Made by a program: the position numbers and the translations under genes. The notes below the pieces were generated by a model, which searched no databases, was not told the origin of the DNA, and worked only from the letters and a program-made list of their open reading frames with translations. 64,000 bases of DNA from Gammaproteobacteria bacterium (lineage in GTDB: Bacteria; Pseudomonadota; Gammaproteobacteria; Competibacterales; Competibacteraceae): the NCBI GenBank assembly GCA_024234995.1, contig JACKNF010000010.1:1-64000 (forward strand), written 5' to 3'. This document shows, in pieces, positions 27,126 through 35,185 of this stretch (position 1 is the stretch's first letter; each line of letters begins with the position of its first letter).

Positions 27126-27436
27126 GGTGAAATTCCAGGGTTAGCCGGTGGTTGTTGAGTTGTACGTTAGGCTTCCGACGAGTTGCGTCGGTAGCATCGA
27201 TGGAACAAGGAGACCAATAGCCGAGGCAAGGTGTGACCGCGATTACCGCGATGCAATGCGATTCAGTGGAAAGGGGTCTATCCCAACAAAGGGACATGAG
27301 GCGACATCGGGATCCGGCGTGATCTCTGACGCGCAAGATGGTCTGCCTGCAGGTGCTGAATTCCAGAGCCGGGATTGATCGCTATTCATTTCAACATTAT
27401 TATAGCGGTATTCATCGCTATCTCTGAGAGACCCTC

Positions 27437-27667
27437 ATGCGAACCGTGCAGATCACCCTGGAAGAGGACCTGGTACAAGCCGTTGACCGGGCGGCGGATC
27501 AGCTCGACCAGTCCCGCTCGGCGTTCACGCGCGCGGCTTTACGCGCGGCCTTGGCGCGACTTGCGGTGCAGGCCCGGGAACAGCAACACCGGGCCGGTTA
27601 TCTCCGGCAACCGGTGACACCGGACGAATTCGACGCTTGGGAAGACGAGCAGGTCTGGGGGGACTGA
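27437..27667 (+). CDS. CopG/RHH-type antitoxin of a MazF module
   Basis: A 76-residue protein with a ribbon-helix-helix start (MRTVQITLEEDLVQAVDRAADQ; SRSAFTRAALRAAL), and an acidic C-terminal tail (PDEFDAWEDEQVWGD) that would wrap the toxin. Its stop codon overlaps the toxin ATG (TGATG), the usual antitoxin-first arrangement. It should bind both the operon promoter and the toxin. The family call is firm. Confidence 0.88.
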   Translation: MRTVQITLEEDLVQAVDRAADQLDQSRSAFTRAALRAALARLAVQAREQQHRAGYLRQPVTPDEFDAWEDEQVWGD

Positions 27668-27984
27668 TGCGACGTGGTGAGATTCGTTGGTACACGTTCA
27701 AAATTCCCGACAAGAAGCGACCCGTGCTGATCCTGACGCGCGACTCGATTTTAGACGTGCTGGGCGACGTCACGGTCGCCCCCCTCACCTCGACGATCCG
27801 CCAGATTCCGAGCGAAGTGGTCCTGACCCCGGACGATGGCATGCCCCAGCTGTGCGCCGTCAATCTGGATCATGTGCAAACCGTGGCCAAAGCCAAGGTC
27901 GGACCGTTCATCACGGCCCTGAGCGATGTCCAAATGAATCGAGTGCAATCCGCGCTCTTGTTTGCGTTGGGTTTTGAGCGGTAA
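27667..27984 (+). CDS. MazF/PemK-family endoribonuclease toxin
   Basis: A 105-residue toxin, taken from the ATG overlapping the antitoxin stop. Family features: MRRGEIRWYTF at the start, KKRPVLILTRDSILD, VTVAPLTSTIRQIPSEVVL, and CAVNLDHVQTVAKAKVG. MazF toxins cut mRNA at short motifs; the paired upstream antitoxin keeps it inactive. The module sits amid IS relics at one end of the mobile island, where it could stabilise the DNA by post-segregational killing. Confidence 0.9.
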   Translation: MRRGEIRWYTFKIPDKKRPVLILTRDSILDVLGDVTVAPLTSTIRQIPSEVVLTPDDGMPQLCAVNLDHVQTVAKAKVGPFITALSDVQMNRVQSALLFALGFER

Positions 27985-27990
27985 CCCTTT

Positions 27991-28394
27991 CTATTGAGGC
28001 CCGTGAAGTGGAGCGCGTGGTTCGTTTGGGCGCCGTTGCCGATAAGCTTTTTGCTGACAGGCACGGGTGCAATAGGTTTTAGTGGTACGTTGCGCGGTCA
28101 GGGTTTAACCGCAGACGCGGCACTTCAAGATGAGCGATGTTGTTTCAACAGGGTATCGTGTGTGTCTTTCATGGTGGATCCGAGTTTGGCAGGCTGGGCA
28201 GGTCTTCATGCGGCCATCGTGGACAATAAAGCTATGCCCGCACCCGCACGTGACGATCCGGTATTTCGTCATTTTCTGAGTGCGCCGGGTGCGACCCCAG
28301 GCATCGATGGCGGTGGGGGCGTAGAGCCACCGCCGTACCCAACGACCAGGGCCTGCCCGCAGTGCTTCACTGTGCTGCCGAGAGTGAAATTCAT
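27991..28394 (-). pseudogene. Zinc-ribbon protein, broken copy
   Basis: Read from the ATG at 28394 (MNFTLGSTVKHCGQALVVGY) there is a frame slip, then DAWGRTRRTQKMTKYRIVTCGCGHSF, CPACQTRIHHE, CRVCG, an in-frame TAA at about 28105, and TLTAQRTTKTYCTRACQQKAYR. It is the homologue of the plus-strand protein at 30,063-30,641, which reads on where this one stops (VVCGQPLTTQRSTKTYC). Function is unknown; the paired Cys motifs suggest zinc binding. Confidence 0.55.
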
Positions 28395-28434
28395 GCCGCG
28401 AGCCTTGGAGGAGGTCCAAGGGGCATTGGATAAG

Positions 28435-28626
28435 ATGTGATGCTAATCTGATTACTAAAAATCCAATTTATCATGATTTGGCCCATTATCAGGAATCGAT
28501 TGCAGGCGGCTTATTTGTACGAAATGACATTATTACATGTTACGTTATTTACTATAATAACCAACAATGTAGTGACTACAGCTCAGCCAGACATCGGGCC
28601 AAATCTTGATAAAATCAATTTTAGAG
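28435..28626. other. AT-rich spacer next to the IS701-like element
   Basis: Low-GC, gene-free sequence between the broken zinc-ribbon gene and the left terminal repeat of the IS701-like element. Nothing recognisable is present. Confidence 0.4.
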
Positions 28627-29739
28627 CTTACGCATTGACAAGCATCGTATGATGTGGTCGGTAAAGACGAACTCGGTCCACGAAGGTTTTCGGTTGATGA
28701 GAGTCATCAGTCGCCCATCGACAGCGCGTTGCACTTTGGCGATGTATGTTTCTTTTTTGTTGGGTGAGCCGCATTCGCCAACGGGGAATCGCTTGGCAGA
28801 GATCATGGAGATCAGCCATGATAGCGTCAACCGGTTTTTGCTCCGCGAAGACTACACCCCCCGCGATTTGTTCGAGGAAGCCTGCTCCGGCTTGAATTTG
28901 AAGGGTGGCACGATCAGTGTCGACGACAGTGTGTTGGATAAACCGTACAGCCAATTGATGGCCTTTGTTGGGCATTTCTGGTCGGGAAAACATCATGGCG
29001 TGGTGAAAGGGATCAATCTGATCACGTTGTATTACACCGATCCGCACGGTCACCATCAACCGCTCGATTACCGCATTTACGATAAAGCCGCGAACAAGAC
29101 CAAAAACGATTATTTTCAGGAGATGCTCGCGGAAGTGTTGGCTTGGGGACTCCAGCCAGCCTTTTGTCACCGGCGATAGTTGGTATAGTAGCGCAGCAAA
29201 TCTCAAGATGATTAAAACCATCATCAGGGTTTCTCTTTGCGCTGGAAAGCAACCGTCGGGTTTCTGTGGAAAAGGCCAATGGCTCCAGGTACAACAACTG
29301 GCGATTCCCGAAGACGGCTCGCTCGTGTACCTCCGGGGATTCGGTACGGTCAAAGTGTTTCGGGAGTGGTTGAAAAACCAACCACACCATTATGCCTTGT
29401 ATCAGCCGAACGACGAGGATTGGGTCGCTTTTGATCGTCCTGCTTTCCTCAAGCTCCACGACCAACACTGGCAAATCGAGCAGTATCATCGGACGCTCAA
29501 ACAAGTGTGCCACATCGAGCATTTTCAGGTCCGACAACCCACCGCCATTCGCAATCATCTCTTTGCGGCGATCTGTGGCTATGTCCAATTGCAACGACTA
29601 CAGGCTACCGACGTGATTCGTAATTGTTATCGTTTGCAGCGTGAGTTGTTTAATGAGGTGATTGCCACGTTTATTCAAGCCTTCGCCCCTAACTTGGGAC
29701 ACCTCAACCCACAATTCCAACCTCCTGTCAATGCGTAAG
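28627..29739 (+). mobile_element. IS701-like insertion sequence with 14-bp perfect terminal repeats
   Basis: CTTACGCATTGACA at 28627-28640 is exactly inverted at 29726-29739. Imperfect similarity continues outward (AATTTTAG against AAATTTAG), so the true ends may lie up to about 12 bases further out. It contains one broken transposase gene on the plus strand that fills the element. Confidence 0.8.
28649..29738 (+). pseudogene. IS701-like DDE transposase, frame-shifted
   Basis: The N-terminal part is open for 176 codons (LMRVISRPSTARCTLAMYVSFL; GGTISVDDSVLDKPYSQ; HGVVKGINLITLYYTD). Near 29,170 the frame slips: expected GDSWYSSAANLKMIK is in another frame. After a second slip the C-terminal half is open to the end (LVYLRGFGTVKVFREWLKN; HQWQIEQYHRTLKQVCHIE-like region; NHLFAAICGYVQLQRL). 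The D-S and the E in the C-terminal helix (WQIEQYHR) are kept. Two single-base changes would restore the gene. Confidence 0.8.
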
Positions 29740-29826
29740 TCCTAAATTTTTACCCATCTGTCAGCTACGACTTAATGGCTTCCGGGAGGGAAAAATACGG
29801 TTAAACGGCTGCCGTCCGCCCGCATG

Positions 29827-30052
29827 ATTCCGGTTTAACTCTTTCCTTAATTCCGGTTTGATCTCTTCCCCAATCCGAAGGCATCAATAAGCATAACCTT
29901 CTAAAGATAAGCTCTTTTTCCGCCAATTGGACGCGCTTGGGCGGCGATGGCAACGCCTTCGCGGGTCGCGGCCTTCTCTTGACGGTTTCACCTTGCCGGT
30001 GCGGAAGCCGTGAAACCGGAATTTTTCGATAAGGACGGGGTTAAACCGGAAT
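29827..30052. repeat. 226-bp element with paired terminal repeats (IS-end-like relic)
   Basis: Two tandem copies of ATTCCGGTTTAAC/ATTCCGGTTTGAT stand at 29827-29839 and 29850-29862. Two inverse copies (TGAAACCGGAAT at 30011-30022 and GTTAAACCGGAAT at 30040-30052) stand at the other end. Multiple short repeats at each end are typical of IS21-type termini. The interior codes for nothing evident, so this looks like a deletion derivative or a non-autonomous element. Confidence 0.55.
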
Positions 30053-30062
30053 CGGAAGACAC

Positions 30063-30641
30063 TTGACCAGAATATTATATCTTGTATTCATTGGAAATAT
30101 AGAAAAATTCGGTGAAGAAGTTAAGCCGAAGCTGACACCATCAACTAGCATCACGACTTCCCAGAGGGCGATCACATCGCCGCCATGCATCGGTAGCCAC
30201 GTCGACCACCAGGGGAAAACGTTCATCGTCGGCCACGCTGGGCAACTCTACGCACCGCGCACCTTTATCGATGCCTGGGGCCGCATCCGACACACCCAGA
30301 AGGCAACGAAGTATCGGATTGTCACGTGCGGGTGCGGACAAACCTTTGTTGCCCACGATGGCCGGATGAAGCGGTGCCCAGACTGCCAAACCCAGATCTA
30401 TCAAGCACGGCATACTCGCCGCACCGTTGAATCGCAATCGTCCTCTGCGTGTTGCGTGGTCTGCGGCCAACCTCTGACTACACAACGTTCTACTAAAACC
30501 TATTGTGCCCGCGCCTGCCAACAGAAAGCCTATCGTGAACGTTCTCAAAGAAAAAACATGGGTGAAAAAGTTGGCGCAGATCTCGCTAATAGAATCCAGG
30601 CAGTCCACCAAAGGGCGGGGGTCGACTTGATCGGTACCTGA
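30063..30641 (+). CDS. Zinc-ribbon protein of unknown function
   Basis: The reliable part starts near IGSHVDHQGKTFIVGHAGQL and runs through FIDAWGRIRHTQKATKYRIV, a first Cys set (CGCGQTF... RCPDCQ) and a second (CCVVCGQPL... YCARACQQKAYRER). The formal TTG start at 30063 adds about 45 residues that may not be translated. It is homologous to the broken minus-strand copy at 27,991-28,394. The second Cys motif with QQKAYRER resembles zinc ribbons found in small mobile-element regulators. Role unknown. Confidence 0.5.
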   Translation: MTRILYLVFIGNIEKFGEEVKPKLTPSTSITTSQRAITSPPCIGSHVDHQGKTFIVGHAGQLYAPRTFIDAWGRIRHTQKATKYRIVTCGCGQTFVAHDGRMKRCPDCQTQIYQARHTRRTVESQSSSACCVVCGQPLTTQRSTKTYCARACQQKAYRERSQRKNMGEKVGADLANRIQAVHQRAGVDLIGT

Positions 30642-31200
30642 AAGTCAGGCTTCAACCGACGCAGTAAATCTCTATACGGCGTACTAATACCCGTTGGGTA
30701 GGGCTGCGCCTGGCTACTCTCCGCACTCGAAAGACCGAATCCATTCTTTGTTCCAGAAAGCCCTTTGACCGGAACAGTGGGCAATCAAAAAACTTCGAAT
30801 CTGTAAGTTATCTGTAAGCTCATCCGTTGTTAAATTCATGTAATGAGATGGTCCATCCCGCTCTCCCAACGAGCCCGAAGCGGGCACAATCAGTAATATT
30901 ATCAAACATCGTCGACCGAGATCGCGGAGCGGACCCATGAAAGAGCATAGCAACGAGCGTGTCGTGAAGGTCATCGGGATCAACAATGAAACAAATGGAA
31001 TGGTGACTGTTTCATTTTGAAACAATTCGATTCCTAATTCTTCTTTTCAAAAAGAGGAAGGTTTCATAAATTATCATTTCTAACAAATATTTAAAAATTT
31101 TTTGGGTATTTTAGTAGCTTGATGGTATGGCAATGGCATTTTGATGTCGTTACAACCCACAGTGGTGATGTCATTGTTACTCAGTTAGGAATAAGGTGTG
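30642..31200. other. Gene-free stretch upstream of a transposase relic
   Basis: A 103-codon minus-strand frame (30,714-31,025) has no ribosome site and no recognisable domain, so I do not call it. The last 180 bases are AT-rich (runs of A and T around 31,020-31,110) and could hold a promoter reading to the right, but no clear -35/-10 pair stands out. Confidence 0.35.
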
Positions 31201-31713
31201 ATGAACCCACCCAAAGTAAATGATCAAGATTACATCGATTTTCTGATCGCCACGCCGAAGAAAAGCGCTTGGTCAACCCCGACCAAAGTGGCTTGTGCCT
31301 GGCGGCGCGGGTGGACACCGACATTCACGATGCCGTCGTCCATCTGAAAGGGTATGGTCTATTCGGCTGTTCTCGATCGTTGCCCCAGACGGTGACAGGG
31401 AAGGGTGGGCCAGTAACGACCTGAACATGACTTCTCTGGCTCGGATACGTTTTGCCGGTTATGCCTAGACCCTTGAACACGACCATCGCGGCATCAAACA
31501 ATATTGTGGCGTCAAGCCCATCAGGTCCGTGCCGCCTGCGCCCAGCGCCATCGCATCGGACTGACGCTGCGAGCCTTTCTGCGTCTGAAAGGGTATTGCT
31601 ATCGTGCCGGAGTGAGTTGGTTTGAGGCCAAAACCGCCATCATCCGCTCTGCTCGGATCTATTTAGCCATTCCGCTTTATACCTTCCAGCAATTGCGTAA
31701 CTCGTATCAATAA
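31201..31713 (+). pseudogene. DDE transposase relic (IS701-like), multiply broken
   Basis: It begins with MNPPKVNDQDYIDFLIATPK and ends with GVSWFEAKTAIIRSA followed by IYLAIPLYT, the two ends of a DDE transposase of about 330 residues. The middle is largely deleted, and the remaining segments (VHLKGYG, SLARIRFAGYA, HRGIKQYCGV) lie in different frames. It ends just upstream of the ribosome site of the amylase gene, so the exported-protein operon is directly behind this relic. Confidence 0.65.
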
Positions 31714-31730
31714 TGAGGAGAGGACATTAA

Positions 31731-34700
31731 ATGCAAACGATGTTACATCCACATTTTACAATTTTAGGGCGCTTGTTCGCGAGGATAACTATCGGTTTAT
31801 TTTTGGGGTTCCCTACTTTTTCAGGATGGTCGGTGGAGGCAAGGGCGGCATTGGAAACGGCGGCTGTCATGGCGCCACTCGACATTCCACGCCAAATCAG
31901 CATGCCCGCATTCGAGCAGTTACTCGATGAGGCAAAGCAGATCGGCGTTGATACAGTCACCGTCGACGTGTGGTGGGGCAAGGTCGAACAGCAGGGCGAT
32001 CAGCAATTCGATTGGAGCTATTACGATGAAGTCTTCGAGAAAATCCGCGCCCGAGACTTGAAAATCGTGCCGATTCTCTCCTTTCATAAATGTGGTGGCG
32101 GCCCCGGCGACGATTGCGCTATTCCATTGCCGCCATGGTTGTCCACGCACTTCGGTCAGGTGGGCATCGCCGCTAACGATCTGCAGTATGAAAGCGAGAC
32201 GGGTCGCTTGCAGGACGACGCGATCGTCCCCTGGGCGACGGAGAAGCAGGCCGTCCTCGATCAGTTCCGTGAATTCATGCAAGCCTTCGCCACGCATTAT
32301 GCTGCCCACTCCAGCGACTTCGTCGAACTCAATATCAGTTTCGGGCCGACCGGCGAACTCCGTTATCCGTCCTACAACACTGCCGACGGCTGGAATTATC
32401 CGGACCGGGGATATTTCCAGGCCTACAGTGCACTGGCCCAGACCAGCTTCCGCAACTGGGCGCTGGGTAAATTCGGCGGTCTGACCGGCGTGGCCAACCG
32501 GTGGGGAATCCCGCTCGCCAGTCCCGCCGAAATCCGGGCTCCAGGCGGTCATTTGCCGCCGACAGCCGGCAAGCGGGCGGAAACATTCGTCAACGACCGC
32601 GACTACGCCGATACCCCCTACGGACGGGATTTCATCGACTGGTACAACGAATCGCTGGTGGAGCACGGGCGCCGGATGCTGGTCGTCGCCGACGCCGCCT
32701 TCGGTGGCGCCTTTCAATCGATTCCCCTCGGGATGAAGATCCCTGGGGTGCACTGGCAGATGATGTCGTGTGCCCCGCATCCGCGCATCGCCGAGGTCAC
32801 GGCGGGGCTGGTCCAAACGACGCTCGACCTCAAGCCGGAGTCGTCCGCGCGGGCGGATGCCTACGGCTACCGGCGGATCCTGGATATGATCGCCGACGTC
32901 AAGCACCAGACCGGTCGTGACGTCATCCTTCATTTCACCGCCGCCGAGATGGACAACGACTCCGCCTGTGGCGACGGAAACTCGATGGCGGAGGCGCTCG
33001 TCTTCTGGATTTCGCAGGCCGCGCGGGATCGCAACATCCACCATAAGAGCGAAAATGCCCTGGCCTGCATCGACAAGCCCGGTGACGACCGAACTTGGGA
33101 AAGCATCCGCAACGTTTTCTCTTATGCATCCTACCGGGGCTTCACCTTGCTACGCCTTGTCGATCGAGGATGCCCGGGCGATGCCGCCGGCAGTCCTTGG
33201 GGGACGGATAAGGCGGGTTACGCCAGCTTCATCCGCGACTATCGGGCAGCCCCATCGCCAAAACGGATCGGGCATCTGTCCGAGTGGCAGGACTGCCAAC
33301 AAGATCAAGAATGCTCTTCCGCCATGATCGAAAAACAGGCGCCCGGTTTCTACAAGGAAGGAGACATGTGGTACGCCATCATCCACGTGCCAGCCTCCGT
33401 CCAGCGGGTCCGTTTGTTCGGCGATTTCACCAATGCCCGCGCCAACGCCATCGATTTAACCCAAACGCCGGACAAGCAGTATTGGTGGTTCCTTGGTTCC
33501 GATGCGAGCTTCGCCCGGCCGCCGCGGGCGGGTGACCGTTACGCCTTTCTGATCGGTCAGGATCCGGATACTGTCATCCGCCAAGATCCAGCGGCACGGC
33601 GAGTGATCGACACCGATCGAGCGAAGCAGAGTGGCATCCCGCTCGACTCACCGCGCTCGATCGTAACGCTCGGTACAGCTTACTCGTGGCACGACGGTGA
33701 GTGGACTCGGCCGGCCTGGTACCGACACATCATCTACGAACTCCACCCGCTGCGTTTTACCGACCGCAACCAGGACGCAGACGGTAAACCGTTAACACCC
33801 TTCCAGCAGATCACCGAGGAACTCAACCACAACGGAACCCGAGACTATCTGAATCGGCTGGGCGTAACCGCGATTGAGTTGATGCCGGTAAACGAGTTCA
33901 ACGGCTGGATGGGCTGGGGGTACAACCCGTCCTTTTTCTACGCTATCGAATCCAACTATGGGACGCCCGATCAACTCAAGGAGCTGGTGGACACGGCGCA
34001 TCGCCACGGTATCGCCGTCATCTTCGACGTCGTCTACAACCACGGTGGCAACGATGACAACATTCTGTGGGTCATCGCGCAGAAGGATATACACGACGGC
34101 ACATATTACGACGGTAAAACGCAATGGGGTCCACTCGTCAATTTCGATAATCCCGTCACCCGCCACTTCTTCGCCCACAACGCCGCGTATCTCGCAAAAG
34201 AGTTCCATCTCGACGGGATCCGTTTCGACTTCACGCGGCCGATTCATATTGACGATGACTGGAATATTACGAAGCGTGGTTCTGGCGGTGGCTGGGACTT
34301 CCTTCGTGAAATCCGCGCCAAGGTAAAGGCGGTCGATCCCGGCATCGTCCTAATCGCCGAAGAGTTGCCGAACGATTGGTACGTCACCCGCGAGGACATC
34401 GACGACACAATACCCGGGGACCAGCATGCTCCCTTCGATGCGCAGTGGTCGGACCCGTTCCACGACGAATTCGAGGAGGTTCTCAAAGGCGGGCACCTCG
34501 ACAAGATGAAGGCCGTCCTCGCGTCCTATGGCGATAGCTGGCAGGATGCGGTCGTGTACACGGAGTCGCACGACGAGGCCGGCAACGTAGACGGCCGGGT
34601 CGCCCGCATTGCCCGCGATGGTAAAGGCTGGCCGTTATCGCAGGTTGCCGCCGCGGGGACGTTGCTCGCCCGTGGCATTCCCATGGTGTTCATGGGTCAG

Positions 34701-35135
34701 GAAAGCGGCGAACGGGAACAGTTCAAGATTGACCATAACGACAAACGCCTGCCTCTCAACGACTATGAAACCGACAGCGGACGAACCAAGGTGCGTGAGT
34801 GGTACGCGCGGATGATGGAGATCCGCAAAAACGATCCAACTAGCTTCGCCTGGCCCAATATTCAGATCACCCATATCCACGACGGCAACGGCGTCATTGC
34901 TTTTACGCGCAACGACGGAAAGTACCTGGTGGTTCTCAATTTCAAGGGAAAGGGCTGGGATCAATACAAGGTCGGCGTATCAGGACGCTACCGCGAGTTG
35001 GCCAATACCAGTTGGCCGAAATTCAATGTCGGTGGCGTGCTGGAACGCTCGCGTGGCGGGGATCAGGCGTTGCCCGTGGACGACGGCATTTCCATTCCGC
35101 CCTACGGCGCCGTGGTTCTGCGCCGCGAAGGCTGA
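31731..35135 (+). CDS. Exported fusion of GH14 beta-amylase and GH13 alpha-amylase-type enzyme
   Basis: A 1,134-residue protein with a strong GAGGAGAGG ribosome site and an N-terminal hydrophobic signal region (about residues 12-40). Residues 45-500 are a beta-amylase: VTVDVWWGKVEQ, catalytic-acid region SFGPTGELRYPSY with Glu209, and base region HFTAAEMDND with Glu406. From about 540 a CBM48-like module (WYAIIHVPASVQRVRLFGDF) leads into GH13: VIFDVVYNHGG, GIRFDFTRP (nucleophile Asp833), LIAEELP (Glu877) and TESHDEAGN (His947-Asp948). The GH13 half resembles branching-enzyme and trehalohydrolase-like members rather than plain alpha-amylase. Both active sites look complete. It should work on starch or glycogen outside the cytoplasm, releasing maltose and altering branches. 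A 50-base gap separates it from the WD40 gene. Confidence 0.88.
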   Translation: MQTMLHPHFTILGRLFARITIGLFLGFPTFSGWSVEARAALETAAVMAPLDIPRQISMPAFEQLLDEAKQIGVDTVTVDVWWGKVEQQGDQQFDWSYYDEVFEKIRARDLKIVPILSFHKCGGGPGDDCAIPLPPWLSTHFGQVGIAANDLQYESETGRLQDDAIVPWATEKQAVLDQFREFMQAFATHYAAHSSDFVELNISFGPTGELRYPSYNTADGWNYPDRGYFQAYSALAQTSFRNWALGKFGGLTGVANRWGIPLASPAEIRAPGGHLPPTAGKRAETFVNDRDYADTPYGRDFIDWYNESLVEHGRRMLVVADAAFGGAFQSIPLGMKIPGVHWQMMSCAPHPRIAEVTAGLVQTTLDLKPESSARADAYGYRRILDMIADVKHQTGRDVILHFTAAEMDNDSACGDGNSMAEALVFWISQAARDRNIHHKSENALACIDKPGDDRTWESIRNVFSYASYRGFTLLRLVDRGCPGDAAGSPWGTDKAGYASFIRDYRAAPSPKRIGHLSEWQDCQQDQECSSAMIEKQAPGFYKEGDMWYAIIHVPASVQRVRLFGDFTNARANAIDLTQTPDKQYWWFLGSDASFARPPRAGDRYAFLIGQDPDTVIRQDPAARRVIDTDRAKQSGIPLDSPRSIVTLGTAYSWHDGEWTRPAWYRHIIYELHPLRFTDRNQDADGKPLTPFQQITEELNHNGTRDYLNRLGVTAIELMPVNEFNGWMGWGYNPSFFYAIESNYGTPDQLKELVDTAHRHGIAVIFDVVYNHGGNDDNILWVIAQKDIHDGTYYDGKTQWGPLVNFDNPVTRHFFAHNAAYLAKEFHLDGIRFDFTRPIHIDDDWNITKRGSGGGWDFLREIRAKVKAVDPGIVLIAEELPNDWYVTREDIDDTIPGDQHAPFDAQWSDPFHDEFEEVLKGGHLDKMKAVLASYGDSWQDAVVYTESHDEAGNVDGRVARIARDGKGWPLSQVAAAGTLLARGIPMVFMGQESGEREQFKIDHNDKRLPLNDYETDSGRTKVREWYARMMEIRKNDPTSFAWPNIQITHIHDGNGVIAFTRNDGKYLVVLNFKGKGWDQYKVGVSGRYRELANTSWPKFNVGGVLERSRGGDQALPVDDGISIPPYGAVVLRREG

Positions 35136-35185
35136 CCACGCACGACACGCCGGACCGTATATTTGAATAGCAGAGGGAGTGAGCC

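Noticed and set aside
30714..31025. A 103-codon minus-strand frame
   Set aside because: No ribosome site, no domain, composition like the surrounding non-coding relics.
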